Assembly (NCBI GenBank): GCA_001485605.1
Contig: FAON01000012.1
Span: 464,057 to 528,056 of the forward strand
Direction of reading: 5' to 3'
Source: Candidatus Kryptobacter tengchongensis
GTDB lineage: Bacteria; Bacteroidota; Ignavibacteria; Kryptoniales; Kryptoniaceae
Length of the DNA stretch: 64,000 bases
The position numbers were made by a program, and so were the translations under genes. The notes beneath the pieces were generated by a model. The model was given only the letters and a program-made list of their open reading frames with translations. It did not search any database and had not been told where the DNA came from. Below, piece by piece: positions 43,383 through 52,394 of the stretch; within the stretch, counting starts at the first letter, position 1, and the number at the start of each line of letters is the position of its first letter.

Positions 43383-45225
43383 TTTTAAGATTTTCCTAAA
43401 GGTGTTAATCTATGCCCGACCTTATTGGAAACATCTTATTTTATCTGTTTTATTTACGATTTTATTTTCAATTTTCAGCGGTGTTTCAATTTATCTTGCC
43501 ATTCCTCTCCTTGAGACTCTTTTTTCGCAAGATTATATGTCAGCACTTGGGAAATTTGGAGCTTCTTCGGGGACTGGATTTTTGAGCGATGTGAAGAGAG
43601 AATTTTTTGAATTTCTATTCAAGTATGTTTTTTCTGGGACACATTCGGAGGCGCTGATAAAGATTTGCCTTGTCATAGTTATTGCTTTTTTCCTTAAAAA
43701 TGTGTTTGGGTATCTCCAGGCATATTTCATGGCTTATGTTGAACAAGGACTTATAAAGGACATAAGGAATGCTGTTTACAGACATCTTCATACGCTTTCG
43801 CTTGATTATTTTACCTCGGAAAGGACGGGGAATTTGATTTCAAGGATAACCAATGATGTTGCGGTGATAAATATGGGAATTTCAGCCACATTTTTGAACC
43901 TTGTCAGAGAACCACTTTTGATAATTGTTTTCCTTGGGATAGCAATTTCTTTGAGTTGGCAGTTGACGCTTATGTCTCTTCTCGTTTTACCATTTGCTCT
44001 TTACTTTATAAGTAAGCTTGGTTTGAGGATACATAAGGAAAGTTGGACGACACAAGAAAGAATGGCTGACATAACATCTGTCTTACAGGAGACGATAACA
44101 GGTGTGAAAGTTGTGAAGGCATTTGGGATGGAGGAGTTTGAGAATAAAAAATTTCAAAGGGAGACATGGAAATATTTTAAATCCTTGCTTAAAATCACGA
44201 GAGTAAGAAATCTTGCACCTCCAATAACTGAGTTTTTAAGTGTGATCGCTGGTGTTGTTGTAATTTGGTATGGTGGGATGCAAGTTCTTGAACTTGGGAC
44301 GATGAGAGCAAGCGAATTTTTAACTTTTCTGATTGCAATTTTTCAAATTATGAGACCTGTTAAGGAACTTACAAGTGTAAACAGCAGAATTCAGGAATCA
44401 ACCGCAGCAGCGAGGCGTGTCTTTGAAATACTTGAGGTTGAACCAGAGATAAAAGAGGTTGAAAATGCCATTGAACTTAAAGAATTTAAAAATGAAATCG
44501 TCTTTGATGATGTTTGGTTCTCTTACAATGGGCAAGGTAACGGGGATTTTGTGCTTAAAAATATAAATCTTATAGTCAGAAAAGGAGAAATACTCGCAAT
44601 TGTTGGACCAAGTGGTGCTGGAAAATCCACACTCGTTGATCTAATCCCAAGGTTTTATGATCCAACAAGAGGGAGAATTTTAATTGATGGAATTGATTTA
44701 AAATTGCTGAAGATAAAGTCACTGCGTGATAAAATCGGGATCGTTACACAAGAGACGATATTATTCAACGATACTGTTAAGAACAATATAGCGTATGGAC
44801 TTGAAAATTGCCCGATGGATAAGATAATTGAAGCAGCCATCGCAGCAAATGCCCATGACTTTATAATGCAACTCCCAGATGGATATGATACTTTAATAGG
44901 CGAAAGGGGAATGAAACTTTCTGGAGGGCAAAGGCAGAGGATTTCCATAGCGAGGGCTTTGCTGAAAAATCCACCGATCTTAATCCTTGATGAGGCAACA
45001 AGCAATCTTGATGCCGAATCTGAAATTCTTGTTCAGGAAGCGATTGAAAGGTTGATGAAGAATAGAACCGTTTTCGTGATAGCACACCGACTTTCAACGA
45101 TAAGAAATGCCGATAGAATAATTGTGCTTGAGAATGGAAGAATTGTTCAAGAAGGAAAGCATGAAGAATTAATAAGGCAGGACGGTCTTTACAGGAAACT
45201 CTATGAGATGCAGTTTAATTTTTAA
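43345..45225 (+). CDS. msbA: MsbA-like ABC transporter (lipid A / lipid exporter)
   Basis: 626 residues: an N-terminal six-helix exporter membrane domain (LILSVLFTILFSIFSGVSIYL, ISRITNDVAVINMGISATFL) and a C-terminal ATPase with Walker A GPSGAGKST near 420, Q-loop VTQETILFNDT, signature LSGGQRQRISIARALL near 525, Walker B PILILDEATSNLD and H-loop VFVIAHRLST. The half-transporter layout and gene context among glycosyltransferases fit export of lipid A or a related glycolipid across the inner membrane. A drug exporter of the same family cannot be excluded by sequence. Confidence 0.88.
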   Translation: MLSQKEKKKSDGSFKIFLKVLIYARPYWKHLILSVLFTILFSIFSGVSIYLAIPLLETLFSQDYMSALGKFGASSGTGFLSDVKREFFEFLFKYVFSGTHSEALIKICLVIVIAFFLKNVFGYLQAYFMAYVEQGLIKDIRNAVYRHLHTLSLDYFTSERTGNLISRITNDVAVINMGISATFLNLVREPLLIIVFLGIAISLSWQLTLMSLLVLPFALYFISKLGLRIHKESWTTQERMADITSVLQETITGVKVVKAFGMEEFENKKFQRETWKYFKSLLKITRVRNLAPPITEFLSVIAGVVVIWYGGMQVLELGTMRASEFLTFLIAIFQIMRPVKELTSVNSRIQESTAAARRVFEILEVEPEIKEVENAIELKEFKNEIVFDDVWFSYNGQGNGDFVLKNINLIVRKGEILAIVGPSGAGKSTLVDLIPRFYDPTRGRILIDGIDLKLLKIKSLRDKIGIVTQETILFNDTVKNNIAYGLENCPMDKIIEAAIAANAHDFIMQLPDGYDTLIGERGMKLSGGQRQRISIARALLKNPPILILDEATSNLDAESEILVQEAIERLMKNRTVFVIAHRLSTIRNADRIIVLENGRIVQEGKHEELIRQDGLYRKLYEMQFNF

Positions 45226-45300
45226 AGTTTGTTTCACCGCTTTAGATGATTCGCCATTCATCGCAACTTTATTTAACTAAAATAAAAAAGAGAACAAAGA

Positions 45301-46482
45301 TTGGATCTTAAAAAATTTGTTTCCTCAAAAAATTACGATTTAATCATTTACTCCTTCCTTGTCCTTCAAGTTGCGAGTGTGTTTTTTTCAATTGCTGTTT
45401 CGTCAATTGCGTTTGCAATCGCTGGATTATTTTTTGTTTTGAAAATTATCTTAAATCGCGAAAGGATAAAAAATTTGAAGACATCGCTTGATTTGTTTTT
45501 GCTTGCATTTGTTGCGGTTGAAATTTTAAGTGCGATTTTTTCCGAGTATAGAGCCGAGGCATTCTATCACTCAAGGCGTGTGCTTTTGATTATGGTTTTT
45601 TATATGGCGATACTTGTGTTAAAAGATGTTAAGAAAATTTACAACGCAATACTTGGGCTCGGGATTGTATCTGCGCTTGTTTCAATAATTGAGCTTGTGG
45701 TTTATTATCTTCGGGTTGACATCGTTTGGCTTGGTGTTTTTCAAATCTCAATGACCGCAGGGGAATTAAAAATGATAACTTTGCTTCTTCTTTTCCCACT
45801 ATATCTTGACAGGGAGATAAATTTTGGGAAAAGAGCAATGATACTTTTGCTTATGGCTCCAACTTATTTAACATTTCTTTTGACATTTGTGAGAAGTGCA
45901 TGGTTTGGTTTTACAGTTGGATTACTTGTGATCGTTCTTTTAAGATACAGATATTTTTTCCCAGGTTGGGTTTTCCTTGTTGTGATTTTTTATCTCTTTT
46001 TTCCGTTAAAGTATAAATACACTCATCTATCCGATGTTGCAAAATCCGAAACGACGGTTGCAAGATATATGATGTGGAAAACGGGTGTTAAGATGTTTTC
46101 TCATAAACCTTTGCTTGGTTATGGGGATATTGATCTTTACAAAATTTACATAAGATTTCGCCCGAATCCAGCTCCTGATGAAAGGCATGGGCATCTTCAC
46201 AATAACTTTATAATGTGGCTTGTTTTATTCGGCATAGTTGGTTTCGTTATTTTAATCGGGCTTTTCATAAAGATGTTAATTGATATGTTTATCTTTTACA
46301 AAAATTTTGCCTCAATACCATTGTTAAGGGATTTCATCCTCGCTGGGATTGGGACTTTCTTTGCATTTCATATAAGCGGGATGTTTGAGTGGAGCTTTGG
46401 TGATGCCGAAATTATGACAATCTTCTGGTTTGTTATCGGACTTGTCTATTCTGTAAATAAAATTTTCAGTGAGACAAGATGA
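45301..46482 (+). CDS. O-antigen ligase/polymerase-like membrane protein
   Basis: 393 residues starting at TTG. About ten to twelve hydrophobic segments are visible, with a long periplasmic loop between residues 220 and 300 containing KTGVKMFSHKPLLGYG and HGHLHNNFIMWLVLFGIVGF. This loop, with its xxHxHNxxxxxLxxxGxxG pattern, is the hallmark of the Wzy/WaaL O-antigen ligase superfamily. It would polymerise or attach surface polysaccharide. The stop overlaps the start of the next glycosyltransferase by 4 bp. Confidence 0.85.
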   Translation: MDLKKFVSSKNYDLIIYSFLVLQVASVFFSIAVSSIAFAIAGLFFVLKIILNRERIKNLKTSLDLFLLAFVAVEILSAIFSEYRAEAFYHSRRVLLIMVFYMAILVLKDVKKIYNAILGLGIVSALVSIIELVVYYLRVDIVWLGVFQISMTAGELKMITLLLLFPLYLDREINFGKRAMILLLMAPTYLTFLLTFVRSAWFGFTVGLLVIVLLRYRYFFPGWVFLVVIFYLFFPLKYKYTHLSDVAKSETTVARYMMWKTGVKMFSHKPLLGYGDIDLYKIYIRFRPNPAPDERHGHLHNNFIMWLVLFGIVGFVILIGLFIKMLIDMFIFYKNFASIPLLRDFILAGIGTFFAFHISGMFEWSFGDAEIMTIFWFVIGLVYSVNKIFSETR

Positions 46483-47639
46483 GATTTGATCTCCTCTATG
46501 TTATATCAACGATAAGCTGGGGTGGACTTGAGATGAATGTGTTAAAGCTTATAAGAAAGATGTTGGAGAAAGGATATAGCTTAACTGTTGCGTGCAATCC
46601 CAAGGGCAGATTTTATCATGAGATTAACAAAACTCTGAACGAAAGCTGGAAACAAATTGATATAATCGGGTTGGGCGATGGATTTTTTGAGAACTTAAAG
46701 ATTTTTTTAAATGTGTTGAGGAAGAAAAACTTTGATATCATCCATATTTTCCGCTCGTCTGATGTTAAGTTAATTTCACTTGCGCTATCTTTGTTTAGGG
46801 GTGAGGCGAAGATGGTTTTTGATCCTCAAATAGGCATCGGCGTGAAGAAAAAAGATCTGTTTCATAGATTTATTTACAAAAAGATCAAAACCGTGATAGC
46901 ACCTTCAGAAGATGTAGCAAGTGGGATTTTGAAAAATTTACCTATCGGGAAAGATAAATTGAAAATTATTCACCTTGGAATTGATGTTGAAAAATTTAGT
47001 TTCAAGGAAGATGTTCGGGAAAGGGTTAGAAAAGAATTTGGTTTTAATGATGATGAAATTGTAATAGGAGTTGTGAGTCGCTTTAGCCCAGGGAAAGGGC
47101 ACGAGGAATTGTTTAAGGCGTTTAAAATTTTAGCAGGTGAATTTGAAAATGTTAGATTGTTGATTATAGGCGAACCAACCGTTGGCGAGCTTGACTACTT
47201 TAAAAAATTACGCAAACTTCAGGATGAACTCGGGATTGGTGATAAGACGATATGGGCTGGTTTCAGAAGAGATGTTTATGATGTTTTGTGCGGTGTAGAT
47301 ATTTTCGTTGCTCCATCTCACGCAGAAGCGTTTGGGCTTTCACTTGTTGAAGCGATGTCAACCCAATTACCCGTTGTCGCAACGAGAAACGCAGGATTTC
47401 TTGATATAATCTCAGATGGTGAAAATGGTTTGTTCTTTGAGAAAGGAGATTATAATGATCTCGCAGAGAAGATAAAACTTCTGATGGAAAATAAAGAATT
47501 GGCAAAACGGCTTGGAAAGAAGGCAAGGGAAACAGTATGTGAAAAGTTTAGCTTTGAAAGGTATATTGGCGAAATTGAAAGTTTATATTTTGAGCTAAAA
47601 CAAACGGAGGTGAGGAATGTTCAACATAGCAAATCCTGA
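46479..47639 (+). CDS. GT-B family glycosyltransferase (GT4-like)
   Basis: 386 residues. The N-terminal Rossmann domain has the acceptor-binding SWGGLEMNVLKL; the C-terminal donor domain has GVVSRFSPGKGHEELFKAFK and the E-x7-E motif HAEAFGLSLVEAM with VVATRNAGFLDIISDGENGLFF. It transfers a nucleotide-activated sugar onto a glycolipid or polysaccharide precursor. It overlaps the preceding ligase-like gene by 4 bp, and its last 23 bp are shared with the nicotinate phosphoribosyltransferase start. Confidence 0.92.
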   Translation: MRFDLLYVISTISWGGLEMNVLKLIRKMLEKGYSLTVACNPKGRFYHEINKTLNESWKQIDIIGLGDGFFENLKIFLNVLRKKNFDIIHIFRSSDVKLISLALSLFRGEAKMVFDPQIGIGVKKKDLFHRFIYKKIKTVIAPSEDVASGILKNLPIGKDKLKIIHLGIDVEKFSFKEDVRERVRKEFGFNDDEIVIGVVSRFSPGKGHEELFKAFKILAGEFENVRLLIIGEPTVGELDYFKKLRKLQDELGIGDKTIWAGFRRDVYDVLCGVDIFVAPSHAEAFGLSLVEAMSTQLPVVATRNAGFLDIISDGENGLFFEKGDYNDLAEKIKLLMENKELAKRLGKKARETVCEKFSFERYIGEIESLYFELKQTEVRNVQHSKS

Positions 47640-48762
47640 AGATATAAAAGCGGGCAAAGTTACGGATATATATTTTGAAAGGGCGATAAATGTCCTTAGG
47701 GCGAAGGGAATAAATAAATATGTCAAGGTTGAATTTGTTGTTAAAAAATTTCCTGGAAATTATCAATGGGGAGTTTTTGCCGGGCTGGATGAGGTTCTCA
47801 CACTTCTTGAGGGATTGCCTGTAACAGTTAAAGCAATGCCGGAGGGGACTGTTTTCAGAGCTAATGAGCCAGTGATGACAATTGAAGGGATGTATCTTGA
47901 TTTCGCAGTTTATGAAACGGCAATTCTTGGTTTGATCTGCCAAGCATCTGGGATAGCGACGAAATCCGCAAGGTGTAAGCTTGCAGCTGGGGATAAAATT
48001 GTGGTTCATTTTGGTGCGAGGCGAATGCACCCAGCTATAACGCCGATGATTGATAGAAGCTCGTATATTGGTGGCTGTGATGGAGTTGCAACACCAATAG
48101 GGGCGGAGCTTCTTGGAATCCAAGCAAGCGGGACAATGCCACATGCGTTAATTTTACTTTTTGGGGATACGCTTGAAGCTGTGAAGGCTTTTGATGAGAT
48201 AATTGACCCCAAAGTTCCAAGAATTGCATTGATTGATACATTTGCAGATGAAAAATTTGAGGCGGTTCGCATCGCTGAAGCTCTTGGAAACAAACTTTAC
48301 GGAGTGAGACTTGACACCCCAAGTTCAAGGCGTGGGAATTTTCTTGCGATCTTAAAAGAGGTGAGATGGGAGCTTGATATTCGTGGTTTTGAAAATGTTA
48401 AAATTTTTGTGAGTGGTGGAATTGATGAAGAAATTATAAAACAACTAAATGAAGTTGTTGATGCTTATGGGGTCGGGACAACTATAAGTAGCGCTCCCGT
48501 GCTTGACTTCGCAATGGATATAGTTGAGATTGAAGGTAGACCAATTGCAAAGCGTGGAAAGTTATCCGGGGAGAAGCAGGTTTATGTGAATGAGAAAACC
48601 GGTGAGAGAATTGTTTTACCAGCAAATAAAAAATTTAACGATGAAGAATTTAAACCACTTCTTGAGAAAGTAATTGAGAACGGGAAGATCCTAAAACCGC
48701 CCAAGAAACCTTCGGAGATAAGGGAATATGTTTTAAGGCAAATTAAAAACTTAACACTTTAA
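47617..48762 (+). CDS. pncB: Nicotinate phosphoribosyltransferase
   Basis: 381 residues, ATG preceded by GGAGG. It is of the shorter, archaeal/Thermotoga-like class: KFPGNYQWGVFAGLDEVLTLL, PVMTIEGMYLDFAVYETAILG, HFGARRMHPAITPMIDRSSYIGG, and VRLDTPSSRRGNF carry the phosphate- and PRPP-binding residues. It salvages nicotinate into NAD synthesis. Placement at the end of a surface polysaccharide operon appears accidental. Confidence 0.93.
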   Translation: MFNIANPEDIKAGKVTDIYFERAINVLRAKGINKYVKVEFVVKKFPGNYQWGVFAGLDEVLTLLEGLPVTVKAMPEGTVFRANEPVMTIEGMYLDFAVYETAILGLICQASGIATKSARCKLAAGDKIVVHFGARRMHPAITPMIDRSSYIGGCDGVATPIGAELLGIQASGTMPHALILLFGDTLEAVKAFDEIIDPKVPRIALIDTFADEKFEAVRIAEALGNKLYGVRLDTPSSRRGNFLAILKEVRWELDIRGFENVKIFVSGGIDEEIIKQLNEVVDAYGVGTTISSAPVLDFAMDIVEIEGRPIAKRGKLSGEKQVYVNEKTGERIVLPANKKFNDEEFKPLLEKVIENGKILKPPKKPSEIREYVLRQIKNLTL

Positions 48763-48764
48763 AA

Positions 48765-50420
48765 ATGAAGAAAATACTCTTGGTTTTAATCGTAATACTA
48801 CAAACCTTAACTTTTCCACAGGATCAGAAAGCTCAAAGGATAGGGCAGGCGGAATTTTTCATCGCAAATGGAGAAATTGAGAAAGCCATAAAAATTTATA
48901 ATGAACTTTTTAACAGTGAACCAAACGATTTTAAAATCGCAAAGCGACTTGCTGAGCTTTACCTGTGGACTGAGAATGTCCCCGGTGCCATCAATGTTTA
49001 TGAAACACTTTTAAAAAATGGCGTCTCTGATCATGAAACTTTGACCAAACTTGCCCAGTGGTATCTGTGGGATGGAAGACAAACCGATGCTATATCTATT
49101 TATGAAAGACTTGTTCAAATGTATCCAGATAGCATTAGTTTCTATAAAACACTTGCGAAACTTTATATTTGGAACAACAGAGCAACCGATGCAGTTACGA
49201 TCTATGAAAAAATTATTGAGCGTGACCCATACGACTATGAAACGATGGCTCAGCTTGCTCAGCAATATGTCTGGCACGAGCAGCAATTGAAAGCGATACC
49301 ACTTTATAGAAAACTTGTTAACATATTTCCAGATAGTTCAAATTATCACTGGTTGCTCTGTCAGCTTTTGGTGTGGAATAATAAAAATGATGAAGCAAGA
49401 ACGGAGATTAAAAGATTTTTGAGGAAATTTTCAAATCATAAAGAAGCGCTTGAGCTTGCCATACATCTGCACTATTATTCTGGTGAATGGGATGAAGCCA
49501 AAAATTACGCTGAAAGATTGCTTGAAGTTGAGCCAGAAAATCAAATCGCAAGAAAAATAATCGCAGAAATAAAAGAAAATTATTCAAGTTATGTCATCGG
49601 GGAAATGAAATGGTTTAGGGACACAAATAAGCTCAGGAAGATAACATATCCTTTTGAATCTAAAATTTTTATTAACAGATTTTGGGAGATAAGTTTAAAT
49701 CTGGAAAAGGTTGAAATTTTTGATGGCAGAATTGAAGAGATAAGCAATGGTTATGGTGGCATATTCCAAACCAGATATAATTTGAAACGTGGGAATTATT
49801 TTGAGATCGGCGTTGGAATGTTTAGATACCCGCAGGGAAGTTTTCCAGTGTGGAAATTCACACTCAATTTAAATCTCTTTGATAGAATTTATCCGCAGTT
49901 TTCATATAGAAGAGGCGAAAACAGAGAGGGAGTTAGGGCGATAAGTGAGAAAATAACAATTGATAATTTCACGCTGACGGTTTATAATCAAATCTTTAGT
50001 TTACTTGGCTTTAGTTTGCTATTTGACTATGGAATTTATTCTGACGGAAATATAAAAAGAACATTTGGAAGTTATTTTAATTTTACCATCTCAAGAAAAA
50101 ATCCGAAAATTTTGCTTGTTGGTTTTTATGCTTTTGAGGATTTTGACTCGGTTTATGTAAATTCTCTCCCATATTGGACTCCAAATAATCTTTCCACATA
50201 CTGGGGCGAGATAAACATTGAGCAAGATATTTTGGCTGGCTTTATGTTGGGCGTTGCTGGTGCAGTTGCGAAAAACCCAAAATATCCAACATCTTTGAAC
50301 TACAGAGTTTATGGGAAATTTATCTTGGGTCGGTTTGAATTTTATAGCCAGTATGAAAAATATGGTTCAGCGGTGTATAATTATCGGTTCTTTAGGGTTT
50401 ATGCGAAATTCAGGATTTAA
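48765..50420 (+). CDS. TPR protein with outer-membrane barrel domain
   Basis: 551 residues. After a signal peptide (MKKILLVLIVILQTLTFPQ) come about six tetratricopeptide repeats up to residue 260, each with an unusual aromatic pair (LAELYLWTENVPGAI, LAQWYLWDGRQTDAI, LAKLYIWNNRATDAV, LAQQYVWHEQQLKAI). From residue 290 onwards, alternating hydrophobic/aromatic strands end in YNYRFFRVYAKFRI, a barrel-type C-terminus. The arrangement resembles exopolysaccharide export proteins such as BcsC and PgaA, but much shorter. An export or assembly role for the polysaccharide genes upstream is possible but not shown. Confidence 0.78.
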   Translation: MKKILLVLIVILQTLTFPQDQKAQRIGQAEFFIANGEIEKAIKIYNELFNSEPNDFKIAKRLAELYLWTENVPGAINVYETLLKNGVSDHETLTKLAQWYLWDGRQTDAISIYERLVQMYPDSISFYKTLAKLYIWNNRATDAVTIYEKIIERDPYDYETMAQLAQQYVWHEQQLKAIPLYRKLVNIFPDSSNYHWLLCQLLVWNNKNDEARTEIKRFLRKFSNHKEALELAIHLHYYSGEWDEAKNYAERLLEVEPENQIARKIIAEIKENYSSYVIGEMKWFRDTNKLRKITYPFESKIFINRFWEISLNLEKVEIFDGRIEEISNGYGGIFQTRYNLKRGNYFEIGVGMFRYPQGSFPVWKFTLNLNLFDRIYPQFSYRRGENREGVRAISEKITIDNFTLTVYNQIFSLLGFSLLFDYGIYSDGNIKRTFGSYFNFTISRKNPKILLVGFYAFEDFDSVYVNSLPYWTPNNLSTYWGEINIEQDILAGFMLGVAGAVAKNPKYPTSLNYRVYGKFILGRFEFYSQYEKYGSAVYNYRFFRVYAKFRI

Positions 50421-50504
50421 TTTAGGGCACGATGAAGCAAAATTTATTTGATGCTGTGAAGATCTAAAATCGGTTTTATGTTGATTTGATGTTAGACCGA
50501 TAAT

Positions 50505-50714
50505 TCAGGACGATTCCATTTTTATGGAATTTTTTCTATGTTTCGTTGAATTAAACTTTTTAAAGAGAAGAATTGCCACCAGTATTAATGTTCCAAGCGG
50601 AAGAAGCAGTATGAGAAGATATTTCCAATTTATTTTTCCGTTAGAGCGCTGTTTTTGTTCTTCGTCCACGATGAAGTCTTCAAGATATTCAGACAGATAT
50701 TTGGGTTCGCTCAT
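50505..50714 (-). CDS. Small single-pass membrane protein, unknown
   Basis: 69 residues on the minus strand. MSEPKYLSEYLEDFIVDEEQKQ is hydrophilic, followed by one strong transmembrane segment (YLLILLLPLGTLILVAILLF) and a basic tail (KKFNSTKHRKNSIK), the layout of a C-terminal-tail anchored small protein. The open frame on the other strand (50524-50727) gives a less protein-like sequence. No family was recognised. It stands alone between two plus-strand genes, and no clear ribosome site was seen, so confidence is moderate. Confidence 0.45.
   Translation of the reverse strand: MSEPKYLSEYLEDFIVDEEQKQRSNGKINWKYLLILLLPLGTLILVAILLFKKFNSTKHRKNSIKMESS
50513..50535 (+). terminator. Possible terminator after the TPR/barrel gene
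   Basis: Stem ATTCCAT (50513-50519) / ATGGAAT (50524-50530) with loop TTTT and five T after it. The stem is AT-rich and weak. It overlaps the 3' end of the small minus-strand gene. Confidence 0.35.
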
Positions 50715-50863
50715 AATTTGGTTATAATGTGAAATTTCTTTTTATTTCTGGCTTAATTTAGCAAAAGTTTGTGGATTTTTAAAGTGATGCGGGTCAAAGT
50801 TTTGATTTTTGAGGTAAGGTTTTTTAAATTTAACACAAGTTAACAACAAAATTAGGAAACGAG

Positions 50864-52201
50864 ATGTTGGTAAAGATTTCCCCCACTGAAGTTCACACCA
50901 GGCTTTCAAAGCACATACTTGTGGATGGATTTGAAATGGTTCTTGACCTTAAAAACAGTCAGGGTAGGCGTCTTGTTGACGCAAAAACTGGGAGGGCTTA
51001 TCTTGATTTGTTTTCTTTTTTTGCTTCTTCTGCACTTGGAATGAATCACCCGAAATTACTTGAAAAAGATTTCCTTGAGAAGCTCACACTTGTTGCGATT
51101 AATAAGCCAACTTTATCTGACATTTATCCTGCTGAATATGCTGAATTTGTTGAGACATTTTTTAATCTTGCTGTTCCAGATTATTTTAAGTATGCATTTT
51201 TCATTGAAGGCGGTGCCCCAGCCGTTGAAAACGCCTTGAAAGTTGCGTTTGATTGGAAGATGCAAAAGAATCTTGAAAGGGGATTTTACAAATCGGTTGA
51301 AGATGAATCAAAAATGGTTGTTATACATTTCCGTCAAGCATTTCATGGTCGCCTTGGTTATACGCTTTCTCTTACCAACACAGATCCGATAAAGCATAAG
51401 TATTTTCCAAAATTCAAATGGCCAAGGATACATAATCCTGCGATCAAATTTCCATTGACTGAAGAAAATTTGAAAAAAGTTCAAGAAGAGGAGCGGGTTG
51501 CTTTAAATCAAATTAAAGATGCGATAAAAGAATATGGACACAACATTGCAGCGCTTATAATTGAGCCAATTCAAGCGGAGGGTGGAGATAACCACTTTAG
51601 AAAAGAGTTTCTCGTTGCTTTGCGTGAGATATGTGATGAAAATGAGATCATGTATATCATGGATGAGGTTCAAACCGGTGTTGGTTTAACTGGGAAGATG
51701 TGGGGGCATGAACATTTTGTCAAGCCAGATATAATTTCATTTGGGAAGAAAACGCAAGTTTGTGGTATTTTAGTTGGTGAGAGGGTTGACGAGGTAAAGG
51801 ATAATGTTTTTCATGTTTCAAGCAGGATAAATTCAACATTTGGCGGGAATTTGACGGATATGGTTCGGTTTGCGAGGATTCTTGAGGTAATTCATGAGGA
51901 AAATTTGATTGAGAATGCGAGAGTTGTCGGTGAACACCTCTTGAAAAAGTTAACTGAATTACAGGAGGAATTTCCTGAAATTATCTCAAACGCCCGAGGT
52001 CGTGGATTGATGTGTGCTTTTGATTTGCCCGACGCCGAATTTAGGAAGAAGTTTTTGAAGAAAGTTTATGAAAATGGCGCTGTAATGATCGGCTGCGGTG
52101 AAAGGTCAATAAGGTTCAGACCACCGTTAACAATCACAAAAGAAGAGGTTGACGAAGGTATTGAGATAATAAGAAAGTCGTTGTATGATTTAAGAGATTA
52201 G
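50864..52201 (+). CDS. lat: L-lysine 6-aminotransferase
   Basis: 445 residues. A class III PLP aminotransferase with the family start HTRLSKHILVDGFEMVLDL and the FFASSALGMNHPK stretch typical of lysine epsilon-aminotransferases. IEGGAPAVENALKVAFDWK and FRQAFHGRLGYTLSLTNT line the cofactor site, DEVQTGVGLTGKMWGHEH holds the Asp that binds the pyridine ring, and SFGKKTQVCGI carries the lysine that forms the Schiff base. It converts lysine and 2-oxoglutarate to the 6-semialdehyde and glutamate. No partner dehydrogenase gene lies nearby, so the pathway (catabolism or other) cannot be read here. Confidence 0.9.
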   Translation: MLVKISPTEVHTRLSKHILVDGFEMVLDLKNSQGRRLVDAKTGRAYLDLFSFFASSALGMNHPKLLEKDFLEKLTLVAINKPTLSDIYPAEYAEFVETFFNLAVPDYFKYAFFIEGGAPAVENALKVAFDWKMQKNLERGFYKSVEDESKMVVIHFRQAFHGRLGYTLSLTNTDPIKHKYFPKFKWPRIHNPAIKFPLTEENLKKVQEEERVALNQIKDAIKEYGHNIAALIIEPIQAEGGDNHFRKEFLVALREICDENEIMYIMDEVQTGVGLTGKMWGHEHFVKPDIISFGKKTQVCGILVGERVDEVKDNVFHVSSRINSTFGGNLTDMVRFARILEVIHEENLIENARVVGEHLLKKLTELQEEFPEIISNARGRGLMCAFDLPDAEFRKKFLKKVYENGAVMIGCGERSIRFRPPLTITKEEVDEGIEIIRKSLYDLRD

Positions 52202-52292
52202 TTCTTAACACGACAAGTAATCAAGATGTCATTAACAGGGAAATCTTGAAAAATAGATAGAGTGGTGGTTTTGTAAATTCTTGGTAAGGGGT

Positions 52293-52321
52293 TTGCTTGT
52301 TGTTTTTTAAGTTTTTATATT
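52293..52321 (+). promoter_or_regulatory. Probable promoter of nrdJ
   Basis: TTGCTT (52293-52298), 17 bases, TATATT (52316-52321), about 73 bp upstream of the start codon. It has the same spacing and -10 as the CRISPR leader and tRNA promoters. The 5' untranslated stretch shows no cobalamin riboswitch-like B12 box that I could recognise. Confidence 0.5.
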
Positions 52322-52394
52322 TACTCAAGCGATTTTGTGAAGGTGAAAGCTCCTGAAAAAGTCTAAATTCAAAAACTAATTTGAGGGAATTATC

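Noticed and set aside
42600..47639. A complete O-antigen biosynthesis locus
   Set aside because: Only a few transferases, an exporter and a ligase-like gene are present; no nucleotide-sugar synthesis genes are seen.
47548..48144. Minus-strand 198-aa frame
   Set aside because: It lies wholly opposite the GT4 end and pncB, with no plausible protein features. Other long antisense frames (17596-17991, 19012-19506, 58269-58880, 61430-61855) are rejected for the same reason.
52202..52394. Cobalamin riboswitch before nrdJ
   Set aside because: The 193-bp gap has a promoter but no recognisable B12 box or large folded aptamer.
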